Below, one piece after another: positions 48,301 through 60,300 of a stretch of 64,000 nt of DNA; position 1 is the stretch's first letter; each line of letters starts with the position of its first letter. Below the pieces are notes generated by a model. It did no database searches, had not been told where the DNA came from, and saw only the letters and a list, made by a program, of their open reading frames with translations. Source of the stretch: Orthonyx spaldingii (Eukaryota; Chordata; Aves; Passeriformes; Orthonychidae); NCBI GenBank assembly GCA_013397795.1, contig VZTJ01004385.1:1042839-1106838 (forward strand), in the 5' to 3' direction. A program made the position numbers and the translations under genes.

Positions 48301-51300
48301 GCAGAGGATGGTGTTTGGGGAGGCACGGGGAGAGGTGTTCAAATTTGGGGTTATGTGACACAAAGCAAAGCTCAGATGTTTTCAGTGGTCCCATTCAGGC
48401 AAAACACTGCCAGCATTGCTCCTGAGGGCTGTGCTTGGCTGCTCGATGCCATAGCCACAGGATTCAGCAGTGCAGGACAGGGAGCAGAGGGACCATGGAG
48501 CAGTGTGGGTGTCCTTCCAGAGCCAGGGATGCACAGGAGCCCCACAGCGTCGCCCCCACAGCCACAGGCACTCAGAATGTTAAACACTCCCTTGCAGGCT
48601 GCAGAGGAATCTCCCCGCCTGGCTTTAAGTACATTTGTCACACCAGGCACTTAATCCATTGTGGAAAATTGGTTTATTCCTGACATGCAGGTGGAGAGTG
48701 GCAAGGCTGGCTCCGAGCTGGGAGCAGCGGGAGCTGCAGCTGTGGAGGAAGGAATCAGCCCCCACCAGCACGTCTGCTGCCCCACAGCCAGGCACAGAAC
48801 CCTTCTCTGGGAATTCTCCACGCTTCCTGGAGTCCCTTTTCCTTGCTCTCAGATGAAAATCTCTCTTTTCCAAGCCGTGTGAGGGTTTTTTTCCCAGCAG
48901 CATCCAGCTGGCTGGCAGCTGGGATCAGAAGGGAACACACACAGCTCGTGGGGCTGCTGGTGGGCTGGAAGGAGGGTGAGAGCTCTCCTGCCACAGAGCA
49001 GCCCTGGGGGCTTTGAACAAGGAGAAAAATGGGATTTCTGCTGAAAAAATAGAAGACAAAAGCAGAGCAAGGCTATGCAGACTGTTTCTCTTGCTGCCTG
49101 CAGGAGATAACCATTCCAGTTTGGGAAGGACAGGTCAGCAAGGAATGGGATTCATTCAGAGGCACAGTGGACAGCAAAACTCTGACAGACTTCTCACAGG
49201 AGAGGCAGGAAGGTCAAATCAGAGCAGAGAGGCCTTGGCACATCTGTCAGAGACACATCAGTGCCTGTTTGCAAACTGAGCACCAGCAGCAAAGAAGCTG
49301 CAGGAGTTCTCTGGAGATCCAGGGATAGGACAGGCTGGATCCAGCCCGTGCCAGGTTGGCCAGGACTGCTCCCAAAACCTGAAGGTCAACAGCTCCCACT
49401 CCAGCCTTGGCAGGAGACAGCAGAGCTTCAACTTCTCATCTCATTGTGCCTCACACGACACATCTGAGACACAGTTTCCTCATCAAAACCAGCTGGGCTT
49501 TAAGTTGTCCCAGCCAGGAGTTCGCAGGGCCTCCACTGTGATCTTCCCAGCTCTGATTTCTTCTCACAGGTGTTCTCACTGTCAAGCCAGGCTCAAGCCC
49601 AGCTCCAAAATATGCAAGAATCTGGGAGAAAATAGCTGCTTGTGGTCCCAGCAGGGCCGTGCTCGGGGCTGGTGCTTGGTCTGTGCCACCAAGGAGAAGT
49701 TCCACTCTCCCTGGCTGCATTCATTCAGCCTTTTCACTTGAATGAGCTTTTGCATTTGTTACTGCAGCACAAAAGAAAGAGGGAGAAAAAGTCAAACGGG
49801 CCTGGAGCGTTTTGTGCTCTTAGAGGCCGCCTGAGCTCTTTTGGATTCAAAGAGAAGTAAATCACATCTGTGCGTGCAGCTTCCGCGTCTCCGAGTGACT
49901 TCTTGAATGGAGCTGCCTCGCACATCACAGCCCTTGCTTAGGCTTTTATCCCTGGCTTTTACAGCAGCATCAGGCTTTTTAAGAGCTATTTTGTCTGAAG
50001 TAGGCTTAGCTTTCCCCTTCAGCCGGGCTCTGCAGCTTCCTGCAAAGTGGTTGTGTGGGAAGAGAGGACAAAAGAAGCGACGGGCTCGATGTGAAGAGAA
50101 CGTCTCTCCGACCGTGGCTGTCCTGCTGGAAGTGGTTGTGAGGAATTCTGGCGTTTAAGAGCTGGTTTGTAGTTCTGCCCCATGAGATCTTCATCTGCAG
50201 CCTGGGCAAGGGAACTGAAGCCTTTCTTCTGCTTTCCCTGAGCAGAGGGTAGTGAGGAGGAAAATGTCTTGCAGGGCCTCAGCATGTGAAGAGAACAAGG
50301 ATGAGAAGAGGGGGAAATTGTGCCTGGTGGTACCTCTGTGGTCCTGCCCAGCCAAACAGCCACGGGGAGCCAGGCAGCACTGCTGGAAAATCCCATGGGA
50401 AGGCAGCACACACACAGGTCTGCAGCAAGAACATCACCCCAGCCTGTGGTGAGAGGCATCTCCTGCTCATCCCAAAGGAAACCACTGCAGTTTGCTCTTC
50501 AAAGCTGGTTCTTGGTGCCACCAGCAGGACAAGGTGGTTCCTGGCTGGGAGAAGATTCTGCCCCAGAGCCTTCCCATGTGCTGGGGTTTCCAAGGATTGA
50601 AGATCCCTGTCGCCAGCACAGCCAAGGGGCAGCAAGAGCTGAAGATGACGTCCTTCCCTTGAACCACGTCCCCTCCTGAGCCACTTTCAGGCTGTTCCAC
50701 ACCATCCCTGGGAGTGTCTCTTGCCCTGTTACATCTTAGCCAAAGGCTCCGAGGCTCTGCCTTAACCTCTGTTCCTCCAGTGCCTGAGCAAAGCTCAGCT
50801 GCAGGCTGGGAAATCAGTCTGGAGGGAAGTTTCCAAGGTGACCCAGGGCACAGACACCTCCCAAGACTTGTCTGGTGGCAGCCCTGCTTGGCTGTCCTCA
50901 CCCCGGGGAGACCTGGGGTCTCCCCCAACCTCCTCCTCCTCCTCCCTGAGCTGGGCAGCCTCTGCTCTCCTGGCCTTGCCTCATCCAGCAGATTTCCCAG
51001 CCTCTGGCCAGTCTCCTGCTGGCTTCTTTCCATGTTCTGTCCAGCAAGCTGGATGTGAGGGTGAACGACCAGCTCACTCCAGGTGGAGATGGAAAAGAGG
51101 AGCTCAGCGGTGCCTCCCAGGCTTCTCTCCAGGCACAGAGCTTCCACCTCCCTTCCCCAGCCAAGTCAAGCACCAGAACTTTTTCTTTCAAGCCCTGCTC
51201 CTCATCTGGAGCCCACCTTCAAATTCCTGACCATCCATGGAGTGACCCCGAGCAGCAACCAGGGCTTTTTAACCAGCAGCTTTTGGAAAGGGTGAACAGC

Positions 51301-54300
51301 CCAAGCGGGAACAGCCTGCAAGGAGCTACAGGGACATGAGGGGCTAATTAGGGACAGTCATGAGCACAGCTACTCGTGGCAGTAGTTCCTCTCACTCTTG
51401 GTAGGGTTAGAGCCTGTTCCTCCCTAACTCTGAGCTCTGTTTATTGACTGTTGTGCAATAATTTATCTCCACTGACACCCTTTGCTTCCACAGCCTCGGC
51501 CGCAGCAGCAGCGAGTTGCAGAAGTTACAACCCACCACACAAAGAAATGTTCCCTTTTGATCTGTTTTAACACCATTCCCAGCTCAATCCATACGCACAG
51601 CCGAGCTGGGAAGGCTGGGGATACAGTGTGAGTGTGTGGATGGTGGATTCTAAATTTTCTTGTTAACATATCCCTGGACAAGGAGGTGCAGGAGGTGACT
51701 TAGGACAAGGAGGACTTAGGGAGGAAGTTGCAGGAGGTGACTGTGGTAGTGGGGAACAGAAACCAGTGACCCGAGAGGTTCCCTCTGCTCTGACATTTTG
51801 CTGTGAATCCCACGAGTTAAATTCTTGCTGTAAGGCTCAGATGTGTTTTGACAGGTACAAAGGGATACCAAGAACACAACCTCCCGAACAGCCCTTGAGT
51901 AAGGTGGGTGCTTGGTGGTTCTTAGGGTGATAGAGCTTAGCACAGCCCTGCAGAATGCCTTTCAGTGTCGCCAGCTGGGTTTCCCACCCCTGATGATTGT
52001 GCCCCAAAAGGTTTGGGATGTGTTAAAGCACGGTGGGACGTGTGCATGGTAACCTGTGGATTTTTTTAGGTGCCTTGCTGTGAAGAGGTGCAGGACCCCC
52101 CTTTACAGACAAGCCAGTTGAATTTGTCATGCTGACATGGGGACACTTTGGAAGATGAACGTGTTTTCCTTGCTTGTCAGGCTGCCCTGAGGGGTCTCTC
52201 TGGGCTGCACAGCTCCAGACATCCCTGCCCTGCCCCGGAGTGGGGCCCGTGCTCGCTCCGAGGTCCGGCTCGGGCTCGGGGCGGCGCCGCCCAGCAGAGA
52301 CCCCATTTCTGATCTGTAGTTTGCATTGATCTTACGTTTAGACACGCAGTCAGAAGAACAGACCCTCCCTTTTCCAGTGCCTTTGGAAAGATCGCAGCTT
52401 CGTAGAATGAGTCCTTTCTCCTCCACCCTTAATCTACAACCCAGCTTCTCGGGGAGATCCTACTTTGAGCTAAGATCTTCGGCCCACCAGCTGAGCTTGC
52501 ATTCCTCCTTACAGTCCCTGAATTCAGCCGGTGAGCTGAGCACCTCTGGCCTTGCCTCTTGGTCTGTGCTTCTGGGCATCTCCAAACTCTTTGTTCGTTC
52601 TGTTCCGTTGTGTTTGTTTTTCCCATGACATGCGGATGGCAGCGGGGATTCTTTCTGTTTGTCAGGGGCCTGCTCCTGCCGCCCAGGGGGGGTCGGTGGC
52701 CTGGTGCTCCTGGGGGGTTTCAGCTGTGCCAGTGTGAGGCAGTGGGGTGAGGGAGCAGCACGGTAATTCCTTACCTGGGTGCTGCTCTTGGCAAGGCTGA
52801 TGTGGCTGAAGCCTTTGCTGGTCATAAATCACAGAATGGTTTGGGTTGGAAGGGGTCTTAAAGCTCATCCAGTTCCAACCTCCTGCTGTGGGCAGGGACA
52901 CTTTCCCTTGGAAGATCCCTCATCTCTGGTTTGTGTTGAGCTTGTGTCAAGGGATAACCAGAAGAGACCTTCCCTGGCTGAAACCTGTGGTGGGAGTATC
53001 CCCATGGTCTCCTTTCCCTATGCAAAGATTTGCTCTGTGAAATTAGTTTGGTTGATTAAATCTAGACCTCTCTTAAGAAAGAAGCAAGTCTGGATGCAGG
53101 CAAGGTCTAGCCCAGAGAGGTTGTGGTGCCCTTCTTGTTGGAAGTGTCCCAGGCCAGGTTGGACAGGCTTGGAGCAGCCTGGGATAGTTGAAGGTGTCCC
53201 TGCCCATGGCAGGGGTGTGGAATGAGGTGATTTCTGTCCCCTCCAACCCAAACCAGTCTGGGATTCTGTGATTCCAGCTCAAGCCAGGTTTCCTGCAGAG
53301 CAGAGGACACCGCCCCCATGCTGCCTCGCCCTCCTGGCAGCCCCCACAGGAGCGCTGGGTTCGGATCCGTGTGCCCGGAATCTGGGCTGTGCTTGGATGG
53401 AGGCAGCTCAGGCAGAGCGAGGGATGGATTTGGGCAGCCAGCAAGGAGCCACAGGGATCTCTCAGAGCCGTTTTCTAACCAGTCTTTGCACATCTTCCGT
53501 TGCTAAAGATCCTGGGCCCTGATTCTTCCACCGCTCTGGATTTACACCGCTCCAAAGGCGTTAATTCCCGGCTTTCTCCGTTGTAAGCCCGGGAAGAATG
53601 GGGGCCCCCGATTGTTTGATTTCCATCCCATAACACGGAATGAGGAATGCTGCAGCATGACCCTTGCCAGAATAACCGGGGGGACCCTGCAAACTTTCTT
53701 TTCTTTGTGCTTTTTATGTTTGATTTCTCATCGTGCTGCTGTGAGCTGGTGGCTTCCAACGCTGTTTTGTTACGGACGTTCCTTCCTTTGTGTCCGGTGT
53801 TCCGGGACCCTTCCGCGCTGGCCGTGAGCGATGCCCGTGTGTGCACCATGGACCTTCTGCAGCCCCACTCTGGGGTGGGGGGACAGGGAAAATCGGGGTC
53901 CTGAACGCCAAAACAGGGTCTGTGTGTCCCTCACAAGAGCTTGGAGCACAGCGATGGGCGGAGACCTGGAAAAGCGGTGTTTGAGTCGGGACACGGGGCA
54001 GGATTCATTAAAGCAGCCTCAGGAGGAGCCTCTTGGCACAGCACGGAGCACAAACACAACCAGGTGCTGTCCCACCAACACCCAGGGCAGGAGGGGGAAA
54101 ACCAGGCACAGAGCTGGGTGGGGTGGCCCCAAAATCCAGCACCCTTCGTGAGCACCCTCCCATGCAGTGCCAGCACGGGGCTTCAGATTGGCCTCTCCTC
54201 CTGGTGAGGACAAGGTCCTAGGTCAGGACAAACTCTTGGATCAGGACAAGTTCCTGGATCAGAACAAGCCCCTAGGCCAGGGAAAACCTCCTGAATCAGG

Positions 54301-57300
54301 ACAAGCTTCTAAGTCAGGAAAAACTGAATCAGGACAAGCTCCTGGATCACGACAAGCCCCTAGGTCAGGGCAAGCTCCTGGATCAGGGCAAGCTCCTGGA
54401 TCAGGGCAAGCTCCTGGATCAGGGCAAGCTCCTGGATCAGGGCAAGCTCCTGGATCAGGACAAGCTCCTGGATCAGGACAAGCTCCTGGATCAGGACAAG
54501 CTTCAAGGTCAGGACAAGCCCCTGGATCAGGACAAGCCCCTGGATTAGGACAAGCCCCTGGATCAGGACAAGCTCCTAGACCAGGACAAGCTCCTGGATC
54601 AGTCCCCATCTCCCATGAGGTGCTTGCAGCCTGCAGCCAGGNTGGTTAAGGACAAGCCCCTGGATCAGGACAAGCCCCTGGATTAGGACAAGCCCCTGGA
54701 TCAGGACAAGCTCCTAGACCAGGACAAGCTCCTGGATCAGTCCCCATCTCCCATGAGGTGCTTGCAGCCTGCAGCCAGGCACAGGAGCGTGAAGGGCACC
54801 CCAACACATCCTGCCCATGCAGCTGATGAAGCTGCAGCCCTTTGCTGCTGGCAGGGGTCTGAGGCCAGGTTTCAGCCCCCAGGGATCCTTTTCCCAGCTC
54901 CACTCCCACCCAGACCTCACACCCATCAGGAGGCAGCCTGGGAGAGCTCAGTGGTCTCCACTGGACTCACCAGTGGCTGCCCATTCCTCAGTCCCTGTCC
55001 TTCAAGGAGTGGTTTTTCAGTCAATTTAGAGAATCTTTACCAAGCAGACAAGATACTCTACCAAGGCTAAAATTTCCTGCCTCCTTTGTGGAGAAAAGCT
55101 GAATAACTCAGCATCCTGAGCAGTCAGACTGCAAACAGTCCACACTCACACTCCAGGCTGTGTTTGCCACCCTTCTCCGTGCCCTCTGGCTTTTAATGAA
55201 TCAGGCCTCCCGTGGCTGCTGGATGCTTAATTAACAATGAAATAAATGCTCAGGAGTGTTTGTCAGAGGTTGTTGTTCCTTAGCTGTGATGTGTGAAATG
55301 TAGTATCTCTTTATAGGATGCAATTTTGAGACACAAGGATCGCCTTACTCCCAATTAGGCAAGTATCTCAATTACAATTAACTGGCACCTACTGTGTGTT
55401 GCTTCATTCTTTTTGCTTTTTTATCTTTTCTTTGGCAACTGAGCGGCGTTTCTCGCTCATACCCTGCTTGCAGAGCACTCTCGGATGTCACAGAATCATG
55501 GAATCATTTAGGTTGGAAAAAATCTCTAAGATCATCAAGTCCAAGCATTCCCCAGCACTGCCAAGGCCACCACTGCCCCATGTCCCCAAGTGCCACATCC
55601 ACACGGCTTTTAAATCCCTCCAGGCATGGGGACTCCACCACTGCCCTGGGCAGGAGGCTGATTTGGAGGAGAAGTTATGATTGCTGGCTGATGTAAAGGC
55701 ATTTTGAGTTTTTCCCCCGTGTGGTTTTGAAGAGAAGCCTCAGGTCAGTGCTCTGGAAGTGGCCCTGTAATTAAGAAGTGATCCTTCTGCTCTCCACCTC
55801 TTTTAAACTGAAAGAGGGCCGGATTAGATTGAACATTAGGAAGGAATTCCTGGCTGTGAGGGTGGGGAGGCCCTGGCACAGGGTGCCCAGAGAAGCTGTG
55901 GCTGCCCCTGGATCCCTGGCATTGTCCAAGGCCAGGATGGGGCTTGGAGCAATCTGGGATAGTGGAAGGTGTCCCTGCCCATAGCAGGGGGTGGAATGGG
56001 ATGCTGATGCTGTTTAAGGTCCCTCCAACCCAAACCATTCCATGATTCCATGATTCTCAGTACATACCCCCTCATTAAGGGCACGTGAATGTGGGCCAAA
56101 TGCTGCGGATGCAATTAGCCCCTTTGCAGCTAATTAAAGCAAGGTGGCTGCTGCTTGCCTGTCCTCTTCAGACTGTCTGCAGGGCCGGTCCTGCTCATTC
56201 TCCTGGCAGAAGGAGCCTACAGCCCTGTGGGACTCGCTCCTCACCCTGCCCCCACTCACAGCCCCAGCCCATCTTCGTGCCTCTCGCCCCACCTCGATCC
56301 AACATGCCGGCAGATCCATGCTCTGGCTGGAGTCACAGACAAGCAGGAACGGTTTCTCCTTCTTTCCCCTGCCCAACCTGACGTGCTGTTTTCTCTCCCG
56401 CATGCCTTTCCCTGGGAATGACCACAGTTGACATTAAAAAAATGGTGGCAGGTACGGCACCCCCGCGTGCGGAGCGGGGAGCGCGGGGCGGCCGCGTGCA
56501 TGGGCGCTGTCTTGTGAAACGTTCCAATAAACCAATGAATCCGTCTCACCCGAGTGTTTTTATTTTTCAAGCCGTCAGAGTGTTTTGTGGATGTGTCAGT
56601 TCACGTTTTCAGCTGGAGGAAACCACCTGGGGAACCGGGCTGGTGGCTTGTGAATGAATCCCCGTCCCTGTCTTGTTGAGGATGTGACACTGTATCTGTC
56701 AGATTTGCAGTAACCAAGTCCTGTGCATTTAAACCAGCAGCCCTACGGAGTCGTGGAGGTTTTGGGGCATTTTCCAGCCTTGCCATGAGTTCTTGTCTTA
56801 GGTGTGGCTCCTTGCTTGGCAGGGAGCTTTCTTGGTGTGATGTGGCATCTCTGTGAATCAAGACCTTTGTGTGTGCTTTTGGTTCCCAAAACAGCCCTTA
56901 AATACACACACAGTTTATCTGCTGATCCTCAGTCCCCTTCCCACACTGACCTGACCCTGCAAACCAAGTAACACTTGGTCCTGAGAGTCAGTTATGTTCC
57001 AGGCCAGGCTGCTTGGAGCACCCTCAGACAGTGGAAGGTGTCCCTGCCCGTGTCAGGGGGTTGGAACGAGATGGGCTTTAAGCTCCCTTCCAACCCAAAC
57101 CATTCCACGACTCTATAATTCTGTTAGAGCTTGGAGACCTGGTGAGGATCACATCTCCTGCGAGGGCCAAATTTTTTTAGGAGACCTTGAGGATCCTGCA
57201 GGCTCACAAGCCAAGACATTGGGAGACCTGGAGCAGCAAGAACAAAACTCCTCCAAGTCCTGGCCATAAAACCTCAGCCACACTGGCAGCTGCAGCCACA

Positions 57301-60300
57301 GGAGCTCAGAGCATCTCTCCGTGGTGGCAGTTGTCCCTCGGTGGTGACAGCTCCGTGTCCTGCATGCAGCATGCCCTGTCCGTGTGGCTCGGCGCAACTC
57401 TGGCGCGTCCCCCCCGCGCTAACCCCGCGTTGTTTGTGTGTTCCAGTCGCTTGGTTTTCTTTCGACCCCTCCTCTGCCCACGCCGACATCATCTTCTCCA
57501 ACGACAACCTGACTGTCACCTGCAACAGCTACGATGACAGGGTGGTGCTGGGCAAAACGGGCTTTTCCAAAGGGCTGCACTACTGGGAGCTGTCGATCGA
57601 TCGCTACGACAACCACCCCGACCCTGCCTTCGGCGTGGCGCGCATCGACGTCCTCAAGGACGCCATGCTGGGCAAGGACGACAAGGCCTGGGCCATGTAC
57701 GTGGACAACAACCGCAGCTGGTTCATGCACAACAACTCCCACACCAACAGGTAGGTGGGTGTCCCGGTTTTGAGGCAAAATTAGGAGGAAACGTCGCAAA
57801 GAGGGTGTCTCCCCTGCCAGATAGAACAGGCCCCAGCAGCCCTTACCCCACACACCGAGTTCAGAAAGGAATTTCTTGGAGGAAATTGAAAAATGGAGGG
57901 TGCTCACAGGCACTAAAAAGGAAAGAATAATGTTAGATAATAAACCTTCTCTGCAGTGGAGAAAAGATGGTGAATTTTATACTACAGGGGCTTCCTCACA
58001 GACACCACAGCCCAAGGAAGCGCCCATGGCTTTGCCAGTGGCACCTACAGGTGCCCACGGGGAGGGTGACATCAATCCTGGTCACCTCTGTTGGAGCATG
58101 TGCCCTTCCAGGGAATTATGAGCGTGGCTGGGATGGGAGCAGGTCATGGCCTGGCTCCTGGGTGAGCTGTGGTGTTCACCATCATCACTCCTTGAGCTGC
58201 ACGGCCTGACCCCTGAGCCAGGAGCACAGGGGACGTTGAGCCACCGACTTTCTCCTGCCACAGAACTGAGGGCGGCATCACGAAAGGCGCCACGGTGGGA
58301 GTGCTGCTGGATCTGACCAGGAGGACTCTGACTTTCTCCATCAACGAGGACCAGCAAGGGCCTGTGGCCTTCGAGAACCTGGAGGGGCTCTTCTTCCCTG
58401 CTGTCAGCCTCAACAGAAATGTGCAGGTAAGGGCTTGGCCGGGCTCTCTGGAGCAGGGCATGACATTCCCAGCCGTGGGAAGGGGTGACCTCGCTGTCAC
58501 ACTCCCCCTCACGCTGCAGTGGCAGTGGCTGCGCAGGAGCAGGAGGGTTCTTGTGCAGCCAGGGCGGCTTGGAAGGAGCTGAACTTGCACCCTAAGCCAC
58601 CTGTGAGTCTCCAGAGTCAGGACAAGCCTCCCTGCAGCCGCCACCTCCTCGCTCCAGGTTTCTCCCTCAGGATCTCCAGCCCTCCCTGGGATGGGGTTTG
58701 ATACTTGTGCTTTGTGATGCTGCCCCACAAGAGCCTCAGCAGCTCCTACAGCTCTCCCACATGGGAGCCTCACCAGGCAGAAAGGCACCTTTTAAAGCCT
58801 GTTTTCCATTTCAAACCCCTCTTCTCTCCCTCTCTCCCAAGCTCTCAGCTCTCCTGAACATCACCAAGCGGTGACACCCTGAGCCAATCCGGTATTTCCA
58901 TCTTTCATTTCTCACCGATCACATCCCTGCTATCCCCTGTCCCAGGGAATCTTCCACACCCTGGCTTTGGCACATCCCCCCTGCCACTGCCTGCACCTCC
59001 AACCCTGCACAAGTGCCCAGGCGCATCCAAGGACACGCTGCACGTAATGGATCATCTCAGGGTGTCGAGCATTTTGGCAGGGTCTGCAGTGGGTGTCAAA
59101 ACTAGAGAGGGACTTTGGAAAAGAGCCTGGAGTGACAGGACAAGGGGGAATGGCTTCCCACTGCCAGAGGGCAGGGTTAGATGGGATATTGAGAAGGAAT
59201 TCCTGGCTGGGAGGGTGGGGGAGGCCCTGGCACAGGTTGCCCAGAGGAGCTGTGGCTGCCCCATCCCTGGCAGTGTCCAAGGCCATGTTGGATGGGACTT
59301 GGGGCACCCTGGAACAGTGGAAGGTGTCCCTGCCCATGGCACGGTGTTGGAATGAGATGTTCTTTGAGGTCACTTCCAACCCAAACTGTTCTGGGATTTT
59401 AAGATCAGCTCTGTACAAGGGCAGAGGCACCAAGTGGCCTCTCTGAATTAGGGATCCCTGGATTAGGACACGCTCTGCCGTGTCCATCAGGATACAGAGC
59501 TCACTGTGCTGTCCCCAAGGCAGTGACAGTTTGCCAGCAGCACTGGGACAGAGGTGTGTTGGGACCATCCCAAACTTTGGGAGCATCCTTGCCTAAGTGT
59601 CCCAGCCCAAGGGTCTCACTGGCGGGGGAGTCTGCCTGGCTCAGAGAAGGGCTGGGAAATGTTTAATTAGGAAACACTAACCAAGCCCATGCTGTCTAGG
59701 CTGAGTTTAGAGGTGCTGTATTAATTTGGTGTGGTCAAAACGTCCTGCTGTGTGCTGGGTTTAATTCCTGCCTCAGTCCTCTGCACAGCCATAAGGGACA
59801 AAGCATTTCTGGAGCCCCTGGGCAAGGCAGAGCCTAAATCCCCTAACAACACAGAAATCCCATGGGATGCTGATAAAAGGCTGCTAATTAAGCCAAGCCA
59901 TTTATTATGCTTCTTCAGAGGTATATGACTAATTGAAAACAACTCTAATTAGGAAGGAAATCACTGTATTTTAGACAGTTTTCTTTAAATCTGTGTCTGA
60001 AGGGGAAAATGCTGCTGCTGCAATAAAAGGAGGGTTTGTGCTTTCCTCCCAAATGAAAGCATTTGTGGAGGGAACTGAATTCCCCCAGTGCCACTCACCA
60101 GTGCGAGCATGGCCCTGTCCCAACATCCTGATGCTGCTCAGCCTCCCCACCACAAAGGTCCTTCCTCCCACCAGCAATCAGCCACATCCCCTCCACTGTC
60201 CCCATCCCTCCACTGTCCCTGTCCCCTCTCTGTCCCCATCCCCACTCAGCTCAGGGGCTTCTCCAAGATCTCCTGTAATGTCTTCAGGCCCCCTCACCCC

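Larger units (their letters stand above)
48152..57446 (+). other. TRIM9: TRIM9 intron 7 (9.3 kb), isoform control region
   Basis: Phase 1 intron between the FN3 and SPRY exons. It contains candidate exons 7a, 7b and 7c, the old palindromic element, the 18-bp minisatellite with the single-base gap, five CR1 fragments and two small CpG-rich patches. The stretch 48253-52230 otherwise shows no recognised element. Confidence 0.8.

Noticed and set aside
49104..49133. 30-nt phase 1-1 stretch after a good acceptor (tctcttgctgcctgcag) in intron 7
   Set aside because: The donor is ordinary, the ten residues (GDNHSSLGRT) match nothing I know in TRIM9, and such short stretches arise by chance. Worth only a glance in RNA-seq.
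54167..54649. 160-residue collagen-like GQAPGS repeat protein
   Set aside because: 18-bp minisatellite read in frame; it crosses a gap, has no homology that I recognise, and lies inside intron 7.
56572..56654. Possible exon after gtttttatttttcaag reading AVRVFCGCVSSRFQLEETTW to a stop
   Set aside because: Open in phase 1 but has no frame-compatible donor before the stop; no recognised similarity. Left as an unused splice site near the microexon.
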